From the NCBI RefSeq assembly GCF_000732615.1, contig NZ_JPGL01000016.1, forward strand, positions 62,001 through 126,000: a stretch of DNA of 64,000 nt. Reading direction: 5' to 3'. Below are positions 28,989 through 36,527 of this stretch, in pieces; within the stretch, counting starts at the first letter, position 1; the number at the start of each line of letters is the position of its first letter. Both the position numbers and the translations under genes were made by a program. This stretch comes from Burkholderia paludis (GTDB taxonomy: Bacteria; Pseudomonadota; Gammaproteobacteria; Burkholderiales; Burkholderiaceae). The notes below the pieces were generated by a model that ran no database searches, was not told the DNA's origin, and worked only from the letters and a program-made list of their open reading frames with translations.

Positions 28989-29891
28989 ATGAGCTATCGC
29001 GAACTCGTCGTCGAACTGGCCCGCGAGCATGCGGAGGCGCTGTCCGACGCGCTGCTCGAACTCGGCGCGCTGTCGGTGTCCGTCGAGGACGCCGACGCCG
29101 ACACGCCCGACGAACAGCCGCTCTTCGGCGAGCCCGGCCTCGTGCCGGACCGCACCGCGTGGCAGCACTCGCGCGTGGTCGCGCTGCTGTCGGCCGACCA
29201 CGAGCCGGCCGTGTTGCTCGCGGCGGCCGCGAACGAGATCGGCATCGCCGAGACGCCCGGGTTCACCGTGCGCGAAGTCGAGGAACAGGACTGGGTGCGG
29301 CTCACGCAGTCGCAGTTCGAGCCGATCCCGATCGGCGAACGGATCTGGGTCGTGCCGTCGTGGCACGACGCGCCCGATCCCGATGCACTCGTCCTCGAGC
29401 TCGACCCCGGCCTCGCGTTCGGCACCGGCAGCCACCCGACCACGCGTCTTTGCATGGAATGGCTCGAGCAGTCGGTGAAGCCCGGCCAGTCGGTGCTCGA
29501 CTACGGCTGCGGCTCGGGCATTCTCGCGATCCTCGCGAGGAAATGCGGGGCGAACCCCGTCATCGGCATCGACATCGATCCGCAGGCGGTCGAGTCGGCG
29601 CGGCAGAACAGCGAACGCAACCGCGCGGAAGTCACGTACGGGTTGCCCGACGCGTGCCCGGACGGCGAATTCGACATCGTCGTCGCGAACATCCTGTCGA
29701 ATCCGCTGAAGCTGATGGCGTCGATGCTTGCCTCGAAGGTCAAACCGGGCGGGCGTATCGCGCTGTCGGGCGTGCTGGCACGCCAGGCGGACGAGGTGGC
29801 GGCCGTCTATGCACGCTACGTCGACATCTCGGTCTGGCGCGAACACGAAGGTTGGGTATGCCTCGCCGGAACGCGGCGGGAAAGCCATTAG
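28989..29891 (+). CDS. prmA: Ribosomal protein L11 methyltransferase
   Basis: Trimethylates ribosomal protein L11 using S-adenosylmethionine. The 300-residue protein has the N-terminal substrate domain ([20 protein letters not shown]) and [20 protein letters not shown]. The SAM-binding domain carries [49 protein letters not shown] and [14 protein letters not shown], where the NxxxxPL segment is typical of PrmA. The start is 2 bp after the accC stop, so translation is coupled. Confidence 0.95.
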   Translation: MSYRELVVELAREHAEALSDALLELGALSVSVEDADADTPDEQPLFGEPGLVPDRTAWQHSRVVALLSADHEPAVLLAAAANEIGIAETPGFTVREVEEQDWVRLTQSQFEPIPIGERIWVVPSWHDAPDPDALVLELDPGLAFGTGSHPTTRLCMEWLEQSVKPGQSVLDYGCGSGILAILARKCGANPVIGIDIDPQAVESARQNSERNRAEVTYGLPDACPDGEFDIVVANILSNPLKLMASMLASKVKPGGRIALSGVLARQADEVAAVYARYVDISVWREHEGWVCLAGTRRESH

Positions 29892-29936
29892 AATAGCGCT
29901 GTCCTTCACTCTGGCCTGCAGGCCGCCCGGCTCGAC

Positions 29937-31442
29937 ATGCTTCTTGCGACGCGCTGTCCTCATTGCGAAACCGTCTTCCGGCTGCAGCAGGAACAGCTCT
30001 CGCTGCATCACGGGCTCGTGCGCTGCGGGCATTGCCACGAAGTCTTCAACGCGTCCGAGTCGCTCGTACCCGAGCACGCGCAGCAACCCGAACCGACCGT
30101 GACCGAACCGGCCGGCGAGCCGGACGACGGCGAGGTGCACCATCCCGCTCCGCCGGCCCGCCTGTTCACTTCCGCTGCGCCGGCCGGATCTCCTGCCGAC
30201 ACCGATTACGAGCCGGAACACTGGGACATGTGGGCGCCCTGGCTCGATGCCGGCGTCGATCCGGCTCTGCAGCACAACGTGCGGACGGTGCGTACCGCGC
30301 CGCTCGTGCCGGTCGCGCTCCCGCCCACGGAAGCCGGCGTCGTCCACCTGTCGGCCTCGGCGGCGCCGTTCGCCCCGTCCGCGGCCGCGCCGGCCGCCTC
30401 CTCCGTCGCGCAATTGGCCGAATCGCCGTCGGCGCGGATCCATCAAGATACCGAAGCATCGGCTGAGTCCGCTGAGTCCGCTGAGTCCGCTGAGTCCGCT
30501 GAGTCCGCTGAGTCCGCTGAGTCCGCTGAGTCCGCTGAGTCCGCTGAGTCCGCTCAGTCCGCTCAGTCCGCTCAGTCCGCTCAGTCCGCTCAGTCCGCTC
30601 AGTCCGCTCAGTCCGCTCAGTCCGCTCAGTCCGCTCAGTCGCCCGTGGAGCGCGATCCACGTGAACCGCGCTTCGTCGCCCACCTTCCGCCCGAAGCAGA
30701 CACCGCGCACGAAGCAGCCGAACCCGTCGGCACCGCGCGCTTCACATTGCCGGACGACGAACGCGCGCCGCGCGAACCGCGATTCGCGTTCACGCCGTCG
30801 CCGGCCGCCATCGAACAGGCACCCGAAACCGCCGCCACGCGTCGCGACACAGCCACAACCGCGGCAGCCGACACGCCCGCCGCACCGTTTCCGGCTGCGC
30901 TGACCGACGACGATCGCCCGCACTTCGCCGTCACGCGCGAGACGCGCGCACCGCAGCGACGCGGGATCCTCGGCGGCTTTTTCGGCGGCCTCGTCGCCGC
31001 CGCGCTGGCCGTGCTGCTCGTTGCCCAGCTCGCGTGGTGGCAGCGCGAGGCGTTGATGATCCGCTGGCCCGCCACGCTGGGCTGGTTCCGGCAGGCCTGC
31101 GCGCCGCTCGGCTGCACCGTCGCGCCGCCGCGCGCGATCGACGGCCTGCGGCTCGACGCAACCGACCTGCGCCAGCTCGACGGCCCGCGAGAACTCGAGC
31201 TGAAGGTGCCGCTGACGAACCGCTACCGCGTTGCGCTCGCGTACCCGTCGCTCGAACTGACGCTGCTCGACGACACCAGTCACGTAACCGTGCGCCGCGT
31301 GCTCGCGCCGCGCGACTACGTGCGCCCGGGCACGCCGATCGACGCCGGGCTGCCGCCCGGCACGACGCAGACGATGGTCGTCCGCCTCGAAACGAACGGC
31401 ACGCCCGCCTCGAATTTCCGCGTCCAGATCTTCTATCCTTGA
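29937..31442 (+). CDS. DUF3426 zinc-ribbon membrane protein with repetitive linker
   Basis: Likely inner-membrane protein of 501 residues, function unknown. N-terminal MJ0042-type zinc ribbon: CPHCETVF and [17 protein letters not shown] long Pro/Ala/Glu-rich linker follows, containing ten AES then ten AQS tripeptides at about residues 176-235. One membrane helix comes next ([20 protein letters not shown]), then a C-terminal DUF3426 domain ([36 protein letters not shown]) expected outside the cytoplasm. The repeat makes it longer than most members of the family. The gene always seems to follow prmA in this group, but no pathway is known. Frame is intact through the repeat, whose 9-bp unit preserves reading frame on expansion or loss. 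Confidence 0.85.
   Translation: MLLATRCPHCETVFRLQQEQLSLHHGLVRCGHCHEVFNASESLVPEHAQQPEPTVTEPAGEPDDGEVHHPAPPARLFTSAAPAGSPADTDYEPEHWDMWAPWLDAGVDPALQHNVRTVRTAPLVPVALPPTEAGVVHLSASAAPFAPSAAAPAASSVAQLAESPSARIHQDTEASAESAESAESAESAESAESAESAESAESAESAQSAQSAQSAQSAQSAQSAQSAQSAQSAQSPVERDPREPRFVAHLPPEADTAHEAAEPVGTARFTLPDDERAPREPRFAFTPSPAAIEQAPETAATRRDTATTAAADTPAAPFPAALTDDDRPHFAVTRETRAPQRRGILGGFFGGLVAAALAVLLVAQLAWWQREALMIRWPATLGWFRQACAPLGCTVAPPRAIDGLRLDATDLRQLDGPRELELKVPLTNRYRVALAYPSLELTLLDDTSHVTVRRVLAPRDYVRPGTPIDAGLPPGTTQTMVVRLETNGTPASNFRVQIFYP
30462..30641 (+). repeat. 20-unit perfect 9-bp tandem repeat in two blocks
   Basis: Ten copies of GCTGAGTCC (30462-30551) are followed directly by ten copies of GCTCAGTCC (30552-30641, the last ending TCG). 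Blocks differ by one G-to-C change per unit and are internally identical, encoding (Ala-Glu-Ser)x10 then (Ala-Gln-Ser)x10. Such sharp homogeneity points to recent slippage or recombination, so copy number probably varies between strains. Confidence 0.97.
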
Positions 31443-31515
31443 CGCGCCGCGGCGCGCGCATGCGCGCCCGTCTCAACCCGCGCGCCCGAGCGGCGCGCTA
31501 TTTCGGAGCACGAAC

Positions 31516-32019
31516 ATGAGCAAAGTTACGCTGGGTGGCAACCCGATCGATCTCGCCGGCACGTTCCCGACTGTCGGCGCCCAGGGCGCCGATTTCAAGC
31601 TGGTCGGCAAGGATCTCGCCGACCTGTCGCTCGCCAGCTTCGCCGGCAAGCGCAAGGTGCTGAACATCGTGCCGAGCCTCGACACGCCGACCTGCGCGAC
31701 GTCGACCCGCAAGTTCAACGAAGCCGCATCGTCGCTCGACAACACGGTCGTCGTCGTCGTGTCCGCCGACCTGCCGTTCGCCGCCACGCGCTTCTGCACG
31801 ACCGAAGGCCTCGAGAACGTCGTGACGGCTTCGACGTTCCGCACCGGCCGCGCGTTCGCGAACGCATACGGCGTCGACGTGACGAGCGGCCCGCTGAACG
31901 GCCTGACCGCACGCGCGGTCGTGGTGCTCGACGCGCAGGACAAGGTGATCCACGCGGAACTCGTCGGCGAAATCAAGGACGAGCCGAACTACGACGCCGC
32001 GCTCGCCGCGCTGAAGTAA
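31516..32019 (+). CDS. tpx: Thiol peroxidase (atypical 2-Cys peroxiredoxin)
   Basis: Reduces hydrogen peroxide and organic hydroperoxides, likely in the periplasm or cytoplasm with thioredoxin. The 167-residue protein has the peroxidatic Cys60 in [18 protein letters not shown] and resolving Cys94 in [13 protein letters not shown], positions equivalent to the pair in E. coli Tpx. C-terminal FVxx-like [16 protein letters not shown] is typical. The ATG has GGAG 7-10 bases upstream. It is followed by a large hairpin, so the transcript likely ends there. Confidence 0.95.
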   Translation: MSKVTLGGNPIDLAGTFPTVGAQGADFKLVGKDLADLSLASFAGKRKVLNIVPSLDTPTCATSTRKFNEAASSLDNTVVVVVSADLPFAATRFCTTEGLENVVTASTFRTGRAFANAYGVDVTSGPLNGLTARAVVVLDAQDKVIHAELVGEIKDEPNYDAALAALK

Positions 32020-32026
32020 TCCCGCT

Positions 32027-32099
32027 GCCGCCCGGCCCTGCCGCGCGAAGCCCGACGACGGGCCCTTCGCGCGCCGGCCGGGCGGCCGCTTCCCTTTGT
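32027..32099 (+). terminator. Large stem-loop terminator after tpx
   Basis: GCCGCCCGGCC (32027-32037) pairs perfectly with GGCCGGGCGGC (32076-32086). Inside it CGCGCGAAG pairs with CTTCGCGCG to extend the stem around a CCGACGACGG tip. CTTCCCTTTGTT follows, a loose U-rich tail. Confidence 0.7.
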
Positions 32100-32119
32100 T
32101 CTCTACAGGAACGTACGCC

Positions 32120-33058
32120 TTGACTACGCTGATTTGCGGCTCGCTCGCCTACGACAACATCATGACCTTCGAAGGTCGCTTCCGCGAGCACATCCTGCCC
32201 GACCAGGTTCACCTTCTCAACGTGAGCTTCCTGGTGCCGACGATGCGTCGCGAATTCGGCGGCTGCGCGGGGAACATCGCTTACGCACTGCACATGCTCG
32301 GGGGCGACGCCCGCATCATGGCGACGGTCGGCGCGAACGATGCCGACCGGTATCTCGAACGCCTCGACAGCCTCGGCCTGTCGAAGGCAAACGTGCGCGT
32401 GGTGCCCGATACGCACACCGCGCAGGCAATGATCACGACCGATCTCGACAACAACCAGATCACCGCCTTCCACCCCGGCGCGATGATGCAGTCGCACCTG
32501 AACCGTGCGGACGACGTCGCGGGCGTGAAGCTCGGCATCGTCGCGCCGGACGGCTTCGACGGCATGGTCCAGCACGCCGAGCAGTTCGCGAAGGCCGGCG
32601 TTCCGTTCATCTTCGATCCGGGCCAGGGCCTGCCGCTGTTCGACGGTGCGACGCTGCGCCGCATCATTGAACTCGCGACGTTCGTCGCGGTCAACGATTA
32701 CGAAGGCAAGCTCGTCAGCGACAAGACGGGCTGGTCCGAACAGGAAATCGCCAGCCGGGTTCAGGCGTTGATCATCACGCGCGGCGAGCACGGCTCCACC
32801 ATTCTTCACAAGAACGGCGAAGAACAGATTCCCGTCGTGGGTGCCGAGCGCGTCGTCGATCCGACCGGCTGCGGCGATGCCTTCCGGGGCGGCCTGCTGT
32901 ACGGCATCGAGAATGGCCTCGACTGGGCAACCACGGGCCGCCTCGCGAGCCTGATGGGCTCGCTCAAGATCGCCCACCAGGGGCCCCAGACTTACGTACT
33001 GACGCGCGCCGAGATCGACGCGCGCTTCGAGGCTGCCTTCGGTTACAGTCTCGAATGA
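32120..33058 (+). CDS. PfkB-family nucleoside/carbohydrate kinase
   Basis: A 312-residue ribokinase-fold kinase. Visible motifs are SLAYDNIMTFEGRF near the N-terminus, FGGCAGNIAYALHMLGGDA (substrate Gly-Gly-xxx-Asn region), FIFDPGQGLPLF, ITRGEHGSTIL and the C-terminal signature VDPTGCGDAFRGGLLYG, whose Asp is the catalytic base. Length and wording match the PfkB-type broad nucleoside kinase described from Burkholderia thailandensis, so phosphorylation of inosine, adenosine or related nucleosides is likely. I chose the TTG at 32120 (LTTLICGSLAYDN); an ATG 8 codons earlier lies in the tpx terminator tail. AGGA sits about 10 bases before the TTG. Confidence 0.88.
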   Translation: MTTLICGSLAYDNIMTFEGRFREHILPDQVHLLNVSFLVPTMRREFGGCAGNIAYALHMLGGDARIMATVGANDADRYLERLDSLGLSKANVRVVPDTHTAQAMITTDLDNNQITAFHPGAMMQSHLNRADDVAGVKLGIVAPDGFDGMVQHAEQFAKAGVPFIFDPGQGLPLFDGATLRRIIELATFVAVNDYEGKLVSDKTGWSEQEIASRVQALIITRGEHGSTILHKNGEEQIPVVGAERVVDPTGCGDAFRGGLLYGIENGLDWATTGRLASLMGSLKIAHQGPQTYVLTRAEIDARFEAAFGYSLE

Positions 33059-33077
33059 ATTTTGTGGGAGAGCAAAG

Positions 33078-33551
33078 ATGTTGACGAAAAAGACCCTCAC
33101 GCTCGCGGCCATGCTGACGGCCTCGCTGACGCTCGCCGGCTGCTTCACGCCGCCCGGGTCGGCCGACGTCTATAGCGTCGGCCAGGCGCAGCGCGAACAG
33201 ACGGTCCGCATGGGCACGGTCGAAAGCGTCCGCGCGGTTCGCATCCAGTCCGACGGCGGCGGCGCCGCGATCGGCACGATCGGCGGCGGCGCACTCGGTG
33301 CGGTGGCAGGCAGCGCGATCGGCGGCGGCAAGGGATCGATCCTGACGGCAATCGCCGGCGGTCTCGTGGGTGCGGTCGCGGGCAACGCGGTCGGCGAAAA
33401 CCTCAGCACGGCGAACGGTGTCGAAATCACCGTGCGCCTCGACAACGGCGATCTGCGCTCGATCACGCAGGCCGCCAGCGGCGAAGCGTTCCGCGCAGGC
33501 GAGCGTGTGCGACTGCTGTCGAGCGGCGGCGTCACGCGCGTCACGCACTAA
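33078..33551 (+). CDS. Glycine-zipper outer-membrane lipoprotein (SlyB/Rick_17kDa type)
   Basis: Outer-membrane lipoprotein of 157 residues. The signal peptide MLTKKTLTLAAMLTASLTLAGC ends in an LAGC lipobox, so Cys22 is lipidated (shown here only in part: LTLAGC). The centre is a glycine-zipper pair, GAAIGTIGGGALGAVAGSAIG and SILTAIAGGLVGAVAGNAVG. The C-terminal domain is small and beta-rich (GVEITVRLDNGDLRSITQA). SlyB-like proteins are linked to envelope stress and divalent cations in other bacteria. It lies 19 bp after the kinase and is followed by a clear terminator, so the kinase and lipoprotein form the end of the operon. Confidence 0.88.
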   Translation: MLTKKTLTLAAMLTASLTLAGCFTPPGSADVYSVGQAQREQTVRMGTVESVRAVRIQSDGGGAAIGTIGGGALGAVAGSAIGGGKGSILTAIAGGLVGAVAGNAVGENLSTANGVEITVRLDNGDLRSITQAASGEAFRAGERVRLLSSGGVTRVTH

Positions 33552-33588
33552 CCGGTATCCTCAGCACGCGGCGCAAGCCGCGGTCGAA

Positions 33589-33620
33589 CGCATGTGCGAA
33601 GCTGCACATGCGTTTTTTTT
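33589..33620 (+). terminator. Intrinsic terminator after the SlyB-like gene
   Basis: CGCATGTGC (33589-33597) and GCACATGCG (33604-33612) form a perfect 9-bp stem with a 6-nt loop, followed by eight T residues. Textbook Rho-independent terminator. Confidence 0.92.
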
Positions 33621-33677
33621 CGCCCCTGCTCGCCGCAGCCCGCAGACGGGCATCCGGCGCACGCTCGAATGCGGGCG

Positions 33678-33713
33678 AAAAAAAATCCCGCCACCTGAGC
33701 CAGATGGCGGGAT
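33678..33713 (-). terminator. Intrinsic terminator of the H1-like histone gene
   Basis: On the minus strand ATCCCGCCA and TGGCGGGAT pair around an 11-nt loop, followed by eight T residues. It sits about 70 bp after the histone stop codon and faces the plus-strand terminator, insulating the convergent units. A nearby palindrome, GAGTAGCGCTACTC (33719-33732), is unexplained. Confidence 0.9.
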
Positions 33714-33780
33714 CGATTGAGTAGCGCTACTCAACCCACGGACACCACGTGAGTGCCCGGGTAGTGCTGGTCAGCCTCGA

Positions 33781-34515
33781 TTACGGACGGCTGCCGGTCG
33801 GGAACGGCCATGCCGCTGCCGGGTTGAGCGCGGTCTTCACGCCCGATGCCGGCGCAACCGATGCGGTCGACGCGGTCGTTGCCGGCGCAGCCTTCTTCAC
33901 GACGGCCTTCTTCGGTGCAGCGGCCTTCTTTGCGGGAGCGGCAGCCTTCGGAGCGGCAGCTTTCGGCGCAGCAGCCTTCTTCGCCGGAGCGGCAGCCTTC
34001 GGTGCAGCAGCCTTCTTCGCCGGAGCAGCAGCCTTCGGTGCAGCGGCCTTCTTCGCCGGAGCAGCAGCCTTCGGCGCAGCGGCCTTCTTCGCCGGAGCGG
34101 CAGCCTTCTTCGCAGCGGCCTTCTTCGCAGCAGGCGCAGCCTTCTTCGCGACAGCCTTCTTCGCAGCAGGCGCGGCCTTCTTCGCAGCAGCCTTCTTAGC
34201 CGGTGCTGCCTTCTTCGCAGCAACCTTCTTCACTGCGACCTTCTTCGCTGCAACCTTCTTCACTGCGGCCTTCTTGGCCGGTGCTGCCTTCTTCGCGGCA
34301 ACCTTCTTCACCGCGACTTTCTTCGCTGCAACCTTCTTCGTTGCGACCTTCTTCACCGCGGCCTTCTTGGCCGGTGCTGCCTTCTTCGCGGCAACCTTCT
34401 TCACCGCGACCTTCTTCACTGCAGCGGCCTTCTTCGCCGGAGCAGCAGCCTTCTTCGCAACGGTCTTCTTTGCAGCAACCTTCTTAGCAGCCGGTTTCTT
34501 CTTGGCGGTAACCAT
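33781..34515 (-). CDS. Histone H1-like Ala/Lys/Pro repeat DNA-binding protein
   Basis: A 244-residue, highly basic, low-complexity protein built almost wholly of AAPAKKAA, AAKKVAVKKV and PAKKAAAPKA units, like the C-terminal tail of eukaryotic histone H1, AlgP and the chlamydial HctB. It would bind DNA without sequence preference and compact the nucleoid. The last 30 residues (ASTASVAPASGVKTALNPA, then WPFPTGSRP) are non-repetitive and probably conserved. The strong ribosome site CTGAAGGAGAACAAC precedes the ATG. The coding DNA is itself an imperfect repeat, so length likely varies between strains. It ends at an intrinsic terminator. Confidence 0.88.
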   Translation of the reverse strand: MVTAKKKPAAKKVAAKKTVAKKAAAPAKKAAAVKKVAVKKVAAKKAAPAKKAAVKKVATKKVAAKKVAVKKVAAKKAAPAKKAAVKKVAAKKVAVKKVAAKKAAPAKKAAAKKAAPAAKKAVAKKAAPAAKKAAAKKAAAPAKKAAAPKAAAPAKKAAAPKAAAPAKKAAAPKAAAPAKKAAAPKAAAPKAAAPAKKAAAPKKAVVKKAAPATTASTASVAPASGVKTALNPAAAWPFPTGSRP

Positions 34516-34952
34516 GTTGTTCTCCTTCAGGTTCAGATGAGAGTCAGTTCAAACTACACCCTTCGTCAAAACCCGCTTCCCGCGGACGCTGTTCAGGACG
34601 TGCGCTTCGAAGCGGGCTATTCATCGGCGTACGCGGATACCACGCGCTTACGCTAATGAATACGGTATGGCGCGCGTGACCGCCCGGCCTCGCGCGCCAA
34701 ATCAAGTCGGTAGCCGGCGCGCCTCGCGCCGCTACCCCTAATCGCTTGATCAAGCGGACCGCCACACGGCCGTCCGCTTTTTCCGGAGGGAAGTTTGCCC
34801 ATCCCACTGAAGGGTTCGCAAAGTGCCTGTCGTATCGTTGGGCCGTTAAGGCACCGGGCATGCTTTGCATCAGGCGTTCTTGCTCCTAAACCTTGGGCCG
34901 GGGCCGAGAGGCCGCCGGCTGCTCCATCATGTGACGGGTTCGCTGCTGCGGG
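34516..34952. other. Intergenic region histone/nrdB
   Basis: A 437-bp gap between two minus-strand genes. Its outer parts show no gene; the part next to the histone presumably holds that gene's promoter, but I could not pick a convincing -10/-35 pair. The middle contains the plus-strand structured element listed separately. Confidence 0.5.
34700..34782 (+). ncRNA. Candidate plus-strand small RNA or orphan terminator structure
   Basis: A nested set of stems on the strand opposite both flanking genes. ATCAAG (34701-34706) can pair with CTTGAT (34745-34750), closing over GTAGCCGGCGCG / CGCGCCGCTAC (34710-34735, one bulged C). Then AGCGGAC (34753-34759) and GTCCGCT (34772-34778) form a terminator stem followed by TTTTT. 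CGCTTGATCAAGCG (34743-34756) is also a perfect palindrome that would compete with the outer stem. No plus-strand gene lies upstream for over 1 kb, so the terminator belongs to an unannotated transcript whose 5' end I cannot place. Confidence 0.45.
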
Positions 34953-36164
34953 TTATTCCCAGGACAGCGCGCCCCCCGTCTGATACTCGATCACACGCGT
35001 CTCGAAGAAGTTGCGTTCCTTCTTCAGGTCGATCATCTCGCTCATCCACGGGAACGGGTTTTCCTCGTTCGGGTACAGCGGATCGAGGCCGATCTGCTGG
35101 CAACGGCGGTTGCTGATGAAGCGCAGATAGCTCTTGAACATCGACGCGTTCAAACCCAGCACGCCGCGCGGCATCGTGTCTTCGGCGTAGCGGTATTCGA
35201 GTTCGACAGCCTGCTTGAACAGCTCGCGGATCTCGGCGCGGAATTCCGCGGTCCAGAGATGCGGATTCTCGAGCTTGATCTGGTTGATCAGGTCGATGCC
35301 GAAATTGCAGTGCATCGACTCGTCGCGCAGGATGTACTGATATTGCTCTGCAGCACCCGTCATCTTGTTCTGGCGGCCGAGCGCGAGGATCTGCGTGAAC
35401 CCGACATAGAAGAACAGGCCTTCCATGATGCAGGCGAACACGATCAGCGACTTCAGCAGCTTCTGATCCGCTTCGAGCGTGCCGGTCTTGAAGGCCGGAT
35501 CCGTCAGCGTGTGGATGAACGGGATCAGGAATTCGTCCTTCGCGCGGATCGACGTGACCTCGTGGTACGCGTTGAAGATCTCGCCTTCGTCGAGACCGAG
35601 CGATTCGACAATGTATTGGTACGCGTGCGTGTGGATCGCTTCCTCGAACGCCTGGCGCAGCAGGAACTGCCGGCACTCGGGCGCCGTGATGTGGCGGTAC
35701 GTGCCGAGCACGATGTTGTTCGCCGCGAGCGAATCGGCCGTCACGAAGAAGCCGAGGTTGCGCTTCACGATGCGGCGCTCGTCCTCGGTCAGACCGTTCG
35801 GGTCCTTCCACAGGGCGATGTCGCGGGACATGTTGATTTCCTGCGGCATCCAGTGGTTCGCACAACCGGCCAGATACTTTTCCCACGCCCACTTGTACTT
35901 GAACGGCACCAGCTGATTCACGTCAGTCTGGCCGTTGATGATGCGCTTGTCGGCGACATTGACCCGCGCTTCCGAACCGCCGGCGGGAACAGCCGATGCT
36001 TGCGGCGGCACCGCAAGATCGCCTTCGAAAATGTCGCGGACCTGATGGGCGGCAGGCGCTGCTGCCTGCGTTCCGACAGCCATTCCGGCGGAGGTGCGCA
36101 TCGCGTTTTGCTGCGCCCCGCTCGCGGGAGTTACGGCAGTCTTCTCGTCATCCCAGTTGAGCAT
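34953..36164 (-). CDS. nrdB: Class Ia ribonucleoside-diphosphate reductase, beta subunit
   Basis: Houses the di-iron tyrosyl radical that starts nucleotide reduction in NrdA. The 403-residue protein has an extra unstructured Ala-rich N-terminus (about 85 residues) before the core. Iron ligands and radical Tyr are recognisable: [12 protein letters not shown] (Asp), [16 protein letters not shown] (Glu, His and Tyr in E-x2-H-x3-Y spacing, as around E. coli Tyr122), [11 protein letters not shown] (Glu) and [12 protein letters not shown] (Glu, His). The C-terminal tail [10 protein letters not shown] is the part that docks on NrdA. It is encoded 363 bp after nrdA and lacks NrdR boxes of its own. 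Confidence 0.95.
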   Translation of the reverse strand: MLNWDDEKTAVTPASGAQQNAMRTSAGMAVGTQAAAPAAHQVRDIFEGDLAVPPQASAVPAGGSEARVNVADKRIINGQTDVNQLVPFKYKWAWEKYLAGCANHWMPQEINMSRDIALWKDPNGLTEDERRIVKRNLGFFVTADSLAANNIVLGTYRHITAPECRQFLLRQAFEEAIHTHAYQYIVESLGLDEGEIFNAYHEVTSIRAKDEFLIPFIHTLTDPAFKTGTLEADQKLLKSLIVFACIMEGLFFYVGFTQILALGRQNKMTGAAEQYQYILRDESMHCNFGIDLINQIKLENPHLWTAEFRAEIRELFKQAVELEYRYAEDTMPRGVLGLNASMFKSYLRFISNRRCQQIGLDPLYPNEENPFPWMSEMIDLKKERNFFETRVIEYQTGGALSWE

Positions 36165-36527
36165 AAATTCTCACCATCAATTTAGAACGGTTTGTACCAT
36201 CTTTTCCTGAGCGATAAAAGGGTTCGCTCACGAAAAATCCTTTTTTCGATTCGCGTTGCGACCTCGATACAACACTTTGAGCAACGCATCGTCGTTCATG
36301 CAGCGCGCGATGCGAGTCGCGCGTGTATCGCGAGGTGCGCTCGACGCATCGAACGCTGATCGAAACACGACATCGTCGGGGACGTTTCGATCGCTCGTCA
36401 CTGCCTGCAACGCAGGTGCCGCGTTACAGATTCCTTATCATTTTTTTAGTTGAGAGCGGCGCACACTTCAACCTCGATCGGTCGTCGTGTGCGCCGCCCG
36501 AACCTTCTTCAGGTCAGGCGCACTGCG
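36165..36527 (-). other. nrdA-nrdB intergenic region with long perfect hairpin
   Basis: A 363-bp gap. GCGGCGCACAC (36456-36466) and GTGTGCGCCGC (36487-36497) form a perfect 11-bp stem about 31 bp after the nrdA stop. On the minus strand an A-rich stretch (CTAAAAAAATG) follows, not U, so it is not a normal intrinsic terminator; it may protect the nrdA 3' end. A tiny minus-strand frame with ATG at 36299 (23 codons, MNDDALLKVLYRG) lies between it and nrdB; its status is unclear. A nrdB promoter may also be here. Confidence 0.5.

Noticed and set aside
30462..30641. CRISPR-like array
   Set aside because: Units are 9 bp, directly abutting, without spacers, and in frame inside a coding region, so this is a simple tandem repeat.
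28932..31283. Long minus-strand frame with (Leu-Ser-Gly)n repeats
   Set aside because: It is the antisense reading of the 9-bp tandem repeat plus prmA and the DUF3426 gene. The plus-strand frame has zinc-ribbon, membrane and DUF3426 features and fits the operon.
33846..34199. Ser/Gln/Pro-rich repetitive frames on the plus strand across the histone gene
   Set aside because: Out-of-frame readings of the Ala/Lys repeat DNA; the minus-strand H1-like gene has a strong ribosome site and terminator.
36228..36299. Tiny minus-strand ORF (MNDDALLKVLYRG...) between nrdA and nrdB
   Set aside because: Only 23 codons, with no clear ribosome site and no recognisable family. Kept as a note in the intergenic entry rather than called as a gene.
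36456..36497. Intrinsic terminator between nrdA and nrdB
   Set aside because: The stem is perfect, but an A-rich and not a T-rich stretch follows on the transcribed strand; recorded as a hairpin of unknown role.
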